Assembly (NCBI RefSeq): GCF_035594125.1
Contig: NC_087171.1
Coordinates: 14,323,267-14,387,266 of the forward strand
Origin: Scylla paramamosain
Lineage: Eukaryota; Arthropoda; Malacostraca; Decapoda; Portunidae
DNA: 64,000 bases
Reading direction: 5' to 3'
The notes below the pieces were generated by a model. That model saw only the letters and a program-made list of their open reading frames with translations, did not search any database and was not told where the DNA came from. How positions within the stretch are numbered: position 1 is the first letter of the stretch; each line of letters opens with the position of its first letter. The position numbers and the translations under genes were made by a program. This document shows positions 13,008-22,640 of this stretch, piece after piece.

Positions 13008-13070
13008 CTTATTTCCTCTCTCTTTCCCGCAGGTAAGCTCAGCCAGGTGATGGATCAGTGCAGGTAAGAA
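13008..13070 (+). promoter_or_regulatory. Candidate recursive splice site with 31-nt microexon
   Basis: A pyrimidine tract (TTTCCTCTCTCTTTCCCGCAG, 13012-13032) is joined directly to GTAAGC (13033-13038), so a 3' and a 5' splice signal abut. This is the layout of a zero-length-exon (ratchet) site. A second donor, CAG then GTAAGAAG, follows at 13061-13071 and would define a 31-nt exon. The strength of the motif is visible. Its use is inference, and pyrimidine-rich DNA makes false acceptors common here. Confidence 0.35.
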
Positions 13071-13134
13071 GCTAACTATGCCAACCTTCAATACAACACA
13101 ACTTATGATGAGCTGTGGTTCAAGGTAAGCAGCG

Positions 13135-13640
13135 AAATGGAGGAAAGATTTTATACTTGTTTTTCTCTCCTCTTTCTTCGTCTCCGTCTTCGTCCTTGAC
13201 TTCTTATTCTTTGTCATTCTCCTTCTCTTTTTCATCATCATCGTTTTTTCATGTTCGTTTTTCGTTATATTCGTTTTCCTCCCCTCTTCTCTTCTTTCTC
13301 ATTTCTCAGCATTCTCGTCTTCCTCATCGTCCTCATCTTCTTCCTCATTTATCATTATTCTCTTCTTCCTCCTTTTTCTTCCTCATTTTTCTCGTTTTCA
13401 TCCTCCTTATTTCTCATTATTCTTGTTTTCCTCCTCATTCTCTTCCTGATTATATTAATTTTCTTCCTTCCCTTTTTTATTGTACTCATTCTCGTCCTTT
13501 TCCTCCTTGATCTCGTCCTTGTCCTTGTCTTTCTCCTCGTCTTCTCATCCTACACGTCTTCCTACCTCCTCTTCGGACTCCTCTTCCTCTTCGTCCACAG
13601 CCTCTTACTCGTCCTCCTCCTCCAGCCGCCTTCGCTTTGA
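13135..13640. repeat. Degenerate CTT/CTC-rich array
   Basis: TTCCTC, TCGTC and TTCTCC units in irregular succession over 500 bp, a decayed pyrimidine minisatellite. All plus frames give Ser/Phe/Leu-rich products. Confidence 0.7.
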
Positions 13641-13752
13641 CTCCTGCACCGAAGAACAAATCGTAAGCTCATATTACCAGGGGTTCAGGGTACTTTTTAT
13701 GCTTTATGTTCAAGATTTCTATTGGTTTCGTGCCGATGACCCCACGTGCTAC

Positions 13753-13755
<3 letters not shown>

Positions 13756-13809
<54 letters not shown>
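13756..13809 (+). repeat. (GT)n microsatellite
   Basis: About 26 units. Confidence 0.97.
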
Positions 13810-14302
13810 AGCGATTCAAACGGGGTGAAGTCGTACACCCCACGCACTTCCTCGATGACCTGTTCCTCTCATGCAATCTTCCTCAATTTGACCCAAGTGC
13901 GGCGGGAACTCTTTAAATGGATAATTTTGTGGCAAACTTTTTGAAACGAGGGACGGAACTGCAGCAGGTGGTCTTTCTTTAATTGAAAGGTAGAAGGCTC
14001 AATTGTTTTTTTTTTTCTTCATTTTAATCAACTTTTGTGGTCATTCTCAACTTTCAGAGCTTAATAATTCAATATGGATCTTTTTATTTTTCTCTCCTCT
14101 ACTTCGTATAATAATTTTTCATTGCAGTTCGCACGTTTGGCATCATTGTGTAGTTTTTAAAAGCGTTCGGTGAAAAATAGATACATAAATAAATAAATAT
14201 CTAGCGTATAACGTATTCATTGACATTTTCCATTTAATCTTTCAGAATTGCTTCCCCCACAATGCTCACGTCCATTCCTCCCTCACGCTGCCTCACGCTC
14301 TG

Positions 14303-14303
<1 letters not shown>
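13810..14303. other. Unique DNA
   Basis: A short GC-richer stretch to 13940, then AT-rich DNA. Nothing recognised. Confidence 0.5.

Positions 14304-14335
<32 letters not shown>
14304..14335 (+). repeat. (CA)n microsatellite
   Basis: About 16 units. Confidence 0.96.
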
Positions 14336-14339
<4 letters not shown>

Positions 14340-14458
14340 CCTGTCCGCCCCGGTTAACCCATTTTACCGAAAGTTTTTAAGAATTCCTCGACTTAAAAAC
14401 TATCCTGGTGATCTGTCGTGGTCGTATCATGTTTCTGCGACACGGATATTGAGAAACG

Positions 14459-14516
14459 AAGAGGAGGAGGAGGAGGAGGAGGAGGAGGAGGAGGAGAAGG
14501 AGGAGAAGGAGGAAGG
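14459..14516 (+). repeat. (GAG)n triplet tract
   Basis: About 18 units with AAG interruptions near the end. Confidence 0.95.
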
Positions 14517-14519
14517 GAA

Positions 14520-14919
14520 AACGACACTGGACTCATGAAAAAAAAAAAGTTTATCTTGTATTTACAAAACGATGGTGTTCCTGCCCTAGTCCCTTTAACA
14601 GCTAATTAACAGTGAAATTTATGTTTATTTTCGGGAGGGGAGAAGCAGAGGAGCAATGAACTCAACGAATAAATGAGCAGGAGAGACGAGGGAAAAAGTC
14701 ACGAGGAACAAGAGGAAGGATGAAGAAGAGGAAGGGAAGGACGTGCGCGAGGGAGGAACATGGTTAGTAATGAAGGGAGAGAAAGGGAGAGAAAGGGAGA
14801 CGACGAATGCGTGACCTCTCTGGAAAAAAAAGGTACCTAAGTCTTGGGTGTCACTGGGGTAACAAGACTCAAAGGGGATTAGTTTACCTCTGTTATAGCG
14901 CGGCTGTGTTTTGACTCAG

Positions 14920-14920
<1 letters not shown>
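14520..14920. other. Purine-rich then unique DNA
   Basis: GAGGAA-type DNA at 14640-14800 includes three GGGAGAGAAA units (14775-14800). Otherwise nothing. Confidence 0.6.

Positions 14921-14921
<1 letters not shown>

Positions 14922-14959
<38 letters not shown>
14922..14959 (+). repeat. (GT)n microsatellite
   Basis: About 19 units, followed by TTTCTG repeats and a CT run. Confidence 0.97.
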
Positions 14960-14961
<2 letters not shown>

Positions 14962-14985
14962 CTGTTTCTGTTTCTGTCTCTGCAT

Positions 14986-14987
<2 letters not shown>

Positions 14988-15029
<42 letters not shown>
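14988..15029 (+). repeat. (TC)n microsatellite
   Basis: About 21 units. Confidence 0.97.
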
Positions 15030-15033
<4 letters not shown>

Positions 15034-15062
15034 TACACACACATACAGATCTTCCACACAAC

Positions 15063-15089
15063 GATTAAATTAGATTAGATTAGATTTTT
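15063..15089 (+). repeat. (TTAGA)n short tract
   Basis: Three to four TTAGA units, a one-base variant of the TTAGG unit seen elsewhere in the window. Confidence 0.8.
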
Positions 15090-15299
15090 CTGAGCTTAGA
15101 TTGATAAAGTGTAAAAAAACGCACGCAAAACACAACTCTAACAACAAGAACTTTGAAGGGCAGGCCACATGTAGAAGAGAAAACTAGAGAACAGAAATCA
15201 ACAGCACTCATTAAAAGGCTAAAATTGAAATACGAGACCCACAATAGAGAATATTATTAAAAATACAACTTAGGAATGGAAAATACAAAGACAGACTCA

Positions 15300-15363
15300 C
15301 CCACACACACACACCCACACATCCACACACACACACACACACACACCCACACACACACACACA
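15300..15363 (+). repeat. Interrupted (CA)n tract
   Basis: CA runs broken by CCC, a tract in decay. Confidence 0.95.
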
Positions 15364-15957
15364 AACATGAACACAAGCAAACACACTTATAGCATCATTA
15401 CCACCACTCCAAACAGCTTATTCACGCATTCGCTCTGAGCCAGGCGACCGCACTCATTCATGGCGTAAATTAAAAATGCGCTGAGAAGATTAAAATTCAA
15501 ACACGTACGTATCCTGCTGCCCTGGTCTCCCTTTCCCCCTGCATGTATACCCTCCTTTCCCCTTTCTTTCCTCTTCCAGTATCTCCATGCCTCCTCCTTT
15601 CCATGCATATCATCCCTTCCCTTTTCATTCCCTTCCCCTGCATCTTTACCGTCTCTTACCCTCAATTTCCCTTCCTTTCTCATATTTCCTTTTCCACTAG
15701 TCTCCCTTTCCTCTGTATCCCTTCGCTTATCCTCCTTTCCTCTTCCTCTTCTCTCCTCCCAGCCTCCCCCTTCTGTGGCACAATATGGCGGGGGGAGTGT
15801 GGTATTCAGTGGCGGTGTTTGAAGTGGGTTATTGGCAGGACAGAGTAGCCGGCGCCGGGACATAGTTCGGAGGGCTTACGGTAGTCGCTCCTAGTATGTG
15901 AAGGTGCATGGAGGGGGTCTTGTCTTGTGCTAGTTTGGCTGTGTAGGGTTATATTTC
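15364..15957. other. Unique and pyrimidine-rich DNA
   Basis: 15525-15770 is CCTTTCC-rich. The rest is mixed. A Lys/Arg/Glu-rich minus frame covers it and is compositional. Confidence 0.6.
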
Positions 15958-16010
15958 GTTAGGTTAGGTTAGGTTAGTGTAGGTCAGGTTAGGTTAGGTC
16001 AGGTTAGGGT
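15958..16010 (+). repeat. Interstitial (TTAGG)n block
   Basis: About ten TTAGG units with TGTAGG and TCAGG variants. TTAGG is the canonical arthropod telomere unit. Here it is internal and short. Confidence 0.9.
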
Positions 16011-16397
16011 TTTTGTATTTAAGAGGGTGTCTGGCCAAGTGGAACAAAAGTACAGCACTGAATAATACTAAAAAGAAAGGGAAACGGTCCGCTGAAGATG
16101 CCAGTCGCAAAAGAGAATTGTGATGTGATATTAAATTAGGTTATTATGTCCCTTCCGTTTCGTCCAGTTCTTTATATCTACACACACCCTTTGCGCACTC
16201 TGAATACTGTTTGGAAATTGCGTGGTGCATGTTAGTCTGTGTTGGTGGAGGTGTATGGTGGTGGGTGCTGAGGCGGTGGCGGGGACAGAAGTGTTAAGAA
16301 GGTACAGTGTGTTTAAATGTTGTGTTGACAGTATTCGTGGGATTGTGTGGAGTCCATGCTGAGAGGGGTGTCATGCTGTTAAGTGGTAGATACTTGA

Positions 16398-16400
<3 letters not shown>
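16011..16400. other. Unique DNA
   Basis: Mixed, GT-rich near 16230-16300. Nothing recognised. Confidence 0.5.

Positions 16401-16401
<1 letters not shown>

Positions 16402-16470
<69 letters not shown>
16402..16470 (+). repeat. (CT)n microsatellite
   Basis: About 34 units. Confidence 0.98.
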
Positions 16471-16474
<4 letters not shown>

Positions 16475-16742
16475 TTCTCCTCCAGTCATTTTCCTATTTA
16501 ATTATCGAGTTTTTCCTTCTTCGTCGGTTTCTGTTATTTACAACGTGCGTTTTCCTTCTTCGTTATCATTGTTTATTTGGTGTCTTCCCTCCTGTGTTAT
16601 TATTATTAGTAGTTTTTTTCCTTTTTTTTTTTCTTCTTCTTTACTGGTTGGCGGGAGGTGTGGGTGGCAGCTGTCAGAATGGTTATGAGCACTTGTTGTG
16701 ACCGCGACAGCTTCTACCTCACGTTCTTCAACCGTCCCCTGC

Positions 16743-16744
<2 letters not shown>

Positions 16745-16830
<86 letters not shown>
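16745..16830 (+). repeat. (CT)n microsatellite
   Basis: About 43 units. Confidence 0.98.
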
Positions 16831-16834
<4 letters not shown>

Positions 16835-16919
16835 TCCATCAGCTTCTTTCCTCTATTTTTCTATTAGTTTTACTTGGGCCTTTCACCTCCTTAGCTTCTT
16901 TTCTTTCTCGTTTAATGCT

Positions 16920-16967
16920 CGTGGTGGTGGTGGTGGTGGAGGTGGTGGTGGTGGTGGTGGTGGTGCG
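16920..16967 (+). repeat. (GTG)n triplet tract
   Basis: About 16 units with one GAG. Confidence 0.95.
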
Positions 16968-17069
16968 TGAGTGTGTTGCCATTTTAAGACAGACTTCTAA
17001 CTTCTCTAATCCTCCTTTCAACTTGTGTTCTCCTTTGATTTCCCATTTCTTCACCGTCCATGTCATTAT

Positions 17070-17071
<2 letters not shown>

Positions 17072-17140
<69 letters not shown>
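17072..17140 (+). repeat. (CT)n microsatellite
   Basis: About 34 units, immediately followed by a GGT array. Confidence 0.98.
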
Positions 17141-17143
<3 letters not shown>

Positions 17144-17200
17144 AGTGGTGACATTGGTAGTGGCAGTGGTGGTGGTGGCGGTGGTGGTGGTGGTGGTAGC
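17141..17200 (+). repeat. (GGT)n imperfect triplet tract
   Basis: GGT/GTG units with GGC and AGT variants. Confidence 0.9.
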
Positions 17201-17384
17201 AGCGGCAGGGACACAATCACCACTCGTCATCAGGTCCCTGCACGTAAGGCCGCCAGTCTCGTGGTGTTTACCGGCTTAGCCACCACCAGTTTGGCCAAGG
17301 CGGTGCTCCTGTTTGCCATTCCTTCTTGACGATCTCTGGAAAACTCTCCCTCCCTCTCCCTCTCTCTCGATATGAAGTAAAGCA

Positions 17385-17410
17385 AGAGAGAGAGAGAGAG
17401 AGAGAGAGAC
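17385..17410 (+). repeat. (GA)n short tract
   Basis: 13 units. Confidence 0.93.
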
Positions 17411-17860
17411 TTCCAAAAACCCAGCTATTCAAATTTTCATAGGCATTTCATTTTTTTTTTACGTATTTCCTTTATTCTTATATTTTGTTATTCATGCAAG
17501 CCAGAAACGTTGAATGTATGTATAGAGAGGTTCGAGTTTATTCATTGTATCATTTGTTTGTTTATTTTTGTCAGGGATTATTGTTGTTTTCAGTTACGGA
17601 GTATGTTTCTTCTCTCTCTTTTTCTTTTTTTTTTTTTTTTAGTGGTATAAAATTAGATGTAACAAATATGAGAAGACTGTCAGTTGTTTTTACTTGTTCC
17701 TCATTTGCAGGGAAAGTAGCGTTATGTAGGGTAAAGGAATAGGAGGACGAGGAAGAGGAGGAGGAAGAGAAGTAGGGGGGGAGGGAAAAGAAGGAAGACA
17801 AAGACACACAAAGGAGAAATAAACAGTAACAGACTTATTGAACCTTCCAAGGCGTTTGTG
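17411..17860. other. Unique then purine-rich DNA
   Basis: T-rich to 17640 and purine-rich from 17740. No gene recognised. Confidence 0.55.
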
Positions 17861-17861
17861 A

Positions 17862-17913
17862 AGGAGGAGGAGGAGGAGGAGGAGGAGGAGGAGGAGGAGG
17901 AGGAGGAGGAGGT
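17862..17913 (+). repeat. (GAG)n triplet tract
   Basis: About 17 perfect units. Confidence 0.97.
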
Positions 17914-18034
17914 GAAGGCAGAGAAAGAGGAAGTGTCAGAAGGGGGATGGTATGGATTGCGTCTGTTTGTTTGTTTTTGTGTTACCCGAGGGGCCATTTT
18001 GTCTCGTGTCCATTCCAGCTACTGCATCATCAAC

Positions 18035-18260
18035 TCCTGCACGCGATTCTTTCACCCCCTCACCTCCCCATCACCCCCATCACCTCTGTTTCTCACACCC
18101 ACACAGCTTCGTCACTCCTCTTTCTCCTCCTGGTTCTTTCCTCCTTTCCCGTCTCCCTTGTAGTCCTTCATTCTCCCCCTCCTGCTGCTTCCCTTCCTCT
18201 GCTACCTCTGCTCCTGTCTCGTCCTCCACCACCACCATCACCACCACCACCATCACCACT
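18035..18260. repeat. Pyrimidine-rich DNA ending in (CCA)n
   Basis: CACCCC/CTCC-rich DNA, then CCA/TCA units at 18222-18260. Confidence 0.75.
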
Positions 18261-18580
18261 GCTAGGGTACGTTACAATAACCGTCTCGCTCCTCCTCAAC
18301 AAACCCATTGCGCCTCTCCCAGTGTATCAACCTGACTCTGTCCACACCGGAGCTCTTCATTTTAGTATTCATTATCTCCCACTACTCATTCATCTTCCCT
18401 TTCCTTCCCTATAAGTACTCCGCTTATCGTCTCCCTTTCTTTTCCTCCCTCGAGTCAGTCTTGTCTTGTTTAGGTGTTCCTGCTGCCGCCTATCCCGCTT
18501 CTTACTCTCTTGTCTTACTTCGATCCTTCTTTCTAGCGAATATTGGCTCAGTCTTCTCACAAAGTCACTCACGTCTAAGG
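18261..18580. other. Pyrimidine-rich unique DNA
   Basis: No gene recognised. Short open frames only. Confidence 0.5.
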
Positions 18581-18585
18581 TCCCT

Positions 18586-18766
18586 ATTTAGAAACGCTTT
18601 GCTCCCTCACCACGACTATTTTCCAGCCGGGTTACCGGATAATAATGTAGAAATATTGTTAATCTGTTACTAGAACCATAAAACATCTTTAAACGATCGT
18701 GCAAGTTCAACTAGTTCTCTTTTGAAAGTAGTAGTAGAGGTGCGGCGCAGAAGTGTTTCAAAATAC
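18586..18766 (+). mobile_element. Foldback element, subfamily A, internally deleted copy
   Basis: Left end TTTAGAAACGCTTTGCTC, core AATAATGTAGAAATATTG and TTACTAGAACCATAAAAC, right arm CTTTTGAAAGTAGTAG, right end AAGTGTTTCAAAATAC. Compared with the copy at 62581 it lacks the GGCCACAGAG block of the left arm, which shortens it to about 180 bp. Confidence 0.82.
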
Positions 18767-18784
18767 GTTCCTCACTCACTTCAC

Positions 18785-18820
18785 ACCACCACCACCACCA
18801 CCACCACCACCACCACCACC
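18785..18820 (+). repeat. (CAC)n triplet tract
   Basis: 12 units, starting 19 bp after the foldback element. Confidence 0.97.
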
Positions 18821-19025
18821 TTGGAGCCTCGGTTGGTGAAATCCCTCTGCGGCGGCCAGTGTCTTAAGCGTGGTTTACATGCAAGGCCACGGCTCGGCCC
18901 TCCCTCCCGCAGACAACGGACGTGGCGCGGCATTGTATTGGCGGAGCGTCAAGCATTATACCTACTGATGTTGTGGTGGTTGGCTCGGCTGGCGGAAGGT
19001 GACTGTGTGCGCGTGGGAAGGGGGT

Positions 19026-19028
<3 letters not shown>
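18821..19028. other. GC-rich unique DNA
   Basis: CpG-containing sequence with no frame or motif I recognise. Confidence 0.4.

Positions 19029-19099
<71 letters not shown>
19029..19099 (+). repeat. (GA)n microsatellite
   Basis: About 35 units. Confidence 0.98.
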
Positions 19100-19102
<3 letters not shown>

Positions 19103-19207
19103 GGAGGAGGAACAGGTAAGCAGACATGCAAAAGCTGGAAAAAAGTCTCATTTTACAATCACACACGCAAAAAATTAAGACTTAAACAAAGGTAAACTTG
19201 CAAGACA

Positions 19208-19212
<5 letters not shown>

Positions 19213-19254
<42 letters not shown>
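19213..19254 (+). repeat. (GT)n microsatellite
   Basis: About 21 units. Confidence 0.97.
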
Positions 19255-19260
<6 letters not shown>

Positions 19261-19429
19261 TGACGTGTCTGGGCAGTAATATCCGCCCTCGTGAGGTGGA
19301 TCAGGGGGCTTTGTGATGAGACGTGATGAGGGCCGTGGGGCGTCTTGGTGTCCTGTGTTGGTTACCCCGCATGCCGACCGTAACATATCACTGCAGGAAT
19401 TCTTAAATGCACGGAAGAGGAAGGAAAGT

Positions 19430-19760
19430 GAGTTCATCTTTAAACGAGTGGGAAATAAAGAAATGTATGTTGGTCACTCAGCATTCAATAATAGAATATG
19501 TTGTGCTTGTTAAAAAGAAAAAAAAAAAGTATTGTAGTTTAAAAATATGTTGGAATATACATAAAATAAAAAAAGAATACTGAGGTTTCCACGACAGAAA
19601 AATAAGAAATGCATGTTTGTTATTCAGCATATTGTAACATTTAATTACACGGATTTATGTAACATGCACGAGAAAAAGTAAATAAAGCATGAATTCATCT
19701 TTTCAGTACAAAGGGGAATAAGAAATGTTTAATGAAAGTATTATTATGTACAACTTTGTG
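19430..19760 (+). repeat. Decayed tandem array, about three units
   Basis: GGAAATAAAGAAATGTATGT with ACTCAGCATTC (about 19450) recurs as AAAATAAGAAATGCATGTTT with TTCAGCATATT (about 19600) and GGGGAATAAGAAATGTTTAA (about 19710). Confidence 0.55.
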
Positions 19761-19770
19761 GTGAATAATA

Positions 19771-20130
19771 ATGCAGTTGGTGGAAAGATAACTAAGTGTG
19801 CTTATAGTGAAGGCAGAGGCAGACTACAGAAGACGTGTTGACGAGGTGAGAACGTAATGCTGCAGTTTGTGGCAAGGTAACGTGGTGTGCTTAACCCTTT
19901 GACTGCCACTTGGTACACGCTTCCCTCCCTCACTCACCACCGGTCACTCTTGTTCTTCAGTCACAACCACTATTTTAAATGGGAAGAAATTGCAAAATGT
20001 ATTCTTTTTCATCGCTAACTTCCCTGTAGATGCTTATAAAGACTTCACGCATTGTTTCTGGTGCTGCTCATTGTTTCGTGTCAGTGAAAGGGTTAAGGCG
20101 AAGGTAGAGGTTGAGTACAGATGTATACCC
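19771..20130 (+). repeat. Two-unit tandem duplication, second unit split by a MITE
   Basis: Unit 1: ATGCAGTTGGTGGAAAGATA, GTGTGCTTATAGTGAAGGCA, ACTACAGAAGAC (19771-19835). Unit 2 left: CTGCAGTTTGTGGCAAGGTA, GTGTGCTTAA (19859-19894). Unit 2 right: TTAAGGCGAAGGTAGAGGTT, AGTACAGATG (20093-20123). Removing 19895-20092 and one TTAA restores colinearity with unit 1. Confidence 0.82.
19895..20092 (+). mobile_element. TTAA-flanked piggyBac-like MITE, complete copy
   Basis: 198 bp non-coding element. It starts CCCTTTGACTGCCA and ends GTGTCAGTGAAAGGG, inverted with few mismatches, and is flanked on both sides by TTAA (19891-19894 and 20093-20096). A TTAA target duplication with CCC-starting ends is the hallmark of the piggyBac superfamily. 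The left end fits the CCYTTTBMCTGCCA terminal consensus that I recall for Uribo/TxpB-type elements of Xenopus. The neighbouring tandem unit preserves the unoccupied site (GTGTGCTTATAG). It has no transposase, so it would have depended on an autonomous relative elsewhere. Confidence 0.88.
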
Positions 20131-20425
20131 GTACCACTCCAAGCATATCACGTCCTCACTTCCATATCTAAGTGTAGATTTACCAACACATCGATAGCGT
20201 GGCGAAAGATCCTGGTTTTTCAGGTTATCGCTTATCGGTGGAGACGTTTACTGCAGGTTGGGTATCCGAAGAGCGTGGGAGACCTGCTTCTGCTTTAACT
20301 TTGCTTCCCGGCTGGTTGGTGGACGGGGCTCGAACTCTCGGCAAAGTCCACGCAGGTATTCACGGCGACAAGTTTTCTCCATCAGATCCCGAACGCGTGA
20401 GGGGGAATTAAGGAGGAGATGCCGC
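20131..20425. other. GC-moderate unique DNA
   Basis: Plus frames are open (70 codons from 20199) and an acceptor-like CTGGTTTTTCAG lies at 20213-20224. The peptide is unfamiliar and the frame is not supported by a clean donor. Low-grade exon candidate only. Confidence 0.15.
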
Positions 20426-20429
20426 GCCC

Positions 20430-20800
20430 CTTACAGTCCCTTGCTCTTCCGTTTCCTCCCTTTCCCGTTCTCTTCTTCCCTCCCTTTCCCTTCCTTTGTA
20501 TTTCCTTTTCTTCTTTTGTTTTTTTTTCACTTCCATTCACTTCCCTTCCTTTTCCCTTCTCTCTACGTTACTTGCTTACATCCCCTTCAATTCCCCTTCC
20601 TTCCTTCCTTCCTTCCTTCCTTCCTTCCTTCCTTTCTCTTCTATCGCTCTGCTTTCTTCCTTTCCTTTCCTTTCCCTTCATTTCTCCTTTTTTTTTTTCT
20701 CTTACTTTCCCCTTTTTCCATTCCTTTCTCTTTCCTTCCCTTCCTAGTTCTCCTCTCCTTTTCCCTTCCCATTCTTCTCTTCCAACTCTCCACCAAAACA
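20430..20800. repeat. Pyrimidine-rich domain with (TTCC)n
   Basis: CCTTTCC-type DNA with eight TTCC units at 20600-20632. Frames of up to 320 codons cross it and are compositional. Confidence 0.85.
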
Positions 20801-21357
20801 CGGACCCTCGCCTTATACACATACTTCGGCACTCTCCTCTCCTCATTCCTCTCTACTCACCCATCCAGCCATCCATCCACTCGCCCATCCATCTCCGTCA
20901 TCCCTCATCCTATCTCACGGCACTCTTTCCCGTTGTCTCCTTCCTGGTATCACGCCTGCACCCTGTACCGTCACCCTCACCAGACTCCAGCACCTGCTTT
21001 CCTCACTGAACCGACATCTTGCTTCCTCGTACCGTATCATCACCAGTACCCTTTTACACCACCAAGCATCTCCGTATCTTCGAAGTGTAAGTCATCTTTA
21101 TTCATGTTACATCGTTTTTTTTTCTTCTTTTTATTATATCTCTTTTCATTTATTAACTTTTTTTTCTTCGTCCTCTTCCTCGTCTTAGTCTCGCTTTCGT
21201 TCCCTTCAAATCTCACCTAAGCCTGACATGATAAATTACGGAGAAAGTCATTATTTTCGTCATGCTTTTTGAGAGATTTTCAAGGTGGCTGTCCTTCCTT
21301 ACTTGTGACGTTTTTCATTACCTAAGTGAGGCGAGTCTCTTGCACATGAACCCCCGA

Positions 21358-21360
<3 letters not shown>
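20801..21360. other. CCATCCA-rich then unique DNA
   Basis: Short CCAT/CCCATCC repetition at 20860-20900 and T runs near 21115 and 21160. Otherwise nothing. Confidence 0.5.
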
Positions 21361-21362
<2 letters not shown>

Positions 21363-21402
<40 letters not shown>

Positions 21403-21407
21403 GAGAA

Positions 21408-21438
<31 letters not shown>

Positions 21439-21440
21439 CG
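21363..21440 (+). repeat. Interrupted (GA)n tract
   Basis: GA run with several GAAA interruptions, an ageing tract. Confidence 0.96.
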
Positions 21441-22235
21441 TACGCAGAAGGAAAGATTGATTGATGAAAAAGTTTGTCTCATCATTACCAAGGCGAAGCG
21501 TCACAAGTCTGGCAAACTTTATGACGGCCAAAACAGGAACCTCCAGTTTTAAGGCTTCCAGCAGTCCGACTTGTTTCCGTGCGGCTCCCGAAAGGTTGAG
21601 GTTGGTGAAGTTTGGCATTTGAAGGAAACGTCTCCCTTGGGTCTTACTTATAGTTTGAGTGGAAAATGTGATAAAAGTTGTAACTCATTTATTCTTCCTC
21701 TCCCAGCATCACTTTGTTTGTGGTTCCCTCGATTCAGGCTCGAAGAAAACGTAGAGTTGAGTGTTGGTGTGAGCGTTTTTTTCCTCGATCTGCTTGAGTG
21801 AGTTATGGATTGGTATGTCATGTATTAGTCTTGGTTGGTGGTGGTTCAGTCTTAGAGGAAACGTGGGGATCTGTATGGAAAATATCTTAACCGCGCTTGA
21901 ACTGAACCCAAGAAAATTCCACTCACAAAGGTTATAAATGAACACTTGGCCTATCATAACTATCCCCTTGTTAAGATAAAATACTGATTCATAAGTTTCT
22001 GTACCTGACCAAGACTCCCTTTCTGCACCAGTAGCTGTTTGAGTCATCTCCAGCAGTCTCTGAAATACTTTAACGTAAAATCTACCGAAGTAAGGTTTCC
22101 TCCATGAAAATTTTATCAAAAATATTCCTTCCAACATAAAATCCCTCGACCTAACATAAAACTAATCTTAAATATCAGAAGGGAGAAACTATTTCCAGAT
22201 ACCTTGTTGATGGTTCGTGAGAGAAACCTACCCAG
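21441..22235. other. Unique DNA, no gene recognised
   Basis: Non-repetitive DNA. A minus frame of about 142 codons (21709-22137) is free of simple repeats but carries no motif I know and no flanking splice signals I trust. Most likely chance. Confidence 0.4.
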
Positions 22236-22239
22236 ATGC

Positions 22240-22450
22240 AACTTGTGGTGCAGGGAAGCGTGTTGAGGAGAAATAAAAGTGAAGGAACATAAACGTGGTA
22301 CTGGGAAGCATCTTTGATAGAGAAGAGTGAAGGAACATTAACGCGTGGTACCGGAAAGCGTGTTTGTTGGATAGAAAAGAGTGAAGGAATACTTGACTCG
22401 TGGTACAGGGGAGCATGTTCGGTAGACAGGAATGAAGGAATACTTGACAT
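22240..22450 (+). repeat. Minisatellite, four units of about 54 bp
   Basis: GTGGTGCAGGGAAGCG (22241), GTGGTACTGGGAAGCATC (22296), GTGGTACCGGAAAGCG (22346) and GTGGTACAGGGGAGCATG (22400). Each is followed by a GAGTGAAGGAA-like block. The period is close to a multiple of three, which keeps a minus frame (…HVPSLFSI…-like repeats) open across all units. Confidence 0.85.
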
Positions 22451-22454
22451 GTCC

Positions 22455-22640
22455 CCACTGCCAATCTTCCAGCCGTCGCCTCCACCCTGTCACCGTCAAG
22501 TGGCGGGTTTTCGGCAGGGGTTGTTGTCCACCTCTCCCCGCCCGTGTCCCGTCAGCATGCGGCGCCCTTCCCTCCCTCGTCCTGCAAACCTTCCCTGCAT
22601 TATAGATTCCGGCCGGCAGGCTTCTGGCACGCAACATATT
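22455..22640. other. GC-rich CpG-containing segment
   Basis: Higher GC than flanks, with CGGCGCCC- and CCGGCCGG-like motifs. No supported frame. Confidence 0.35.

Noticed and set aside
20318..20345. tRNA T-arm-like sequence on the minus strand (GAGTTCGAGCCCC)
   Set aside because: Stem does not pair properly and there is no D arm or acceptor stem at the right distance.
20258..21220. 320-codon plus-strand open frame
   Set aside because: Most of it is Ser/Pro/Phe/Leu translated from a pyrimidine-rich TTCC-type domain. Overlapping frames are equally open.
21709..22137. 142-codon minus-strand frame free of simple repeats
   Set aside because: Length alone is weak evidence in AT-rich DNA. I recognise no motif and see no convincing splice or start context.
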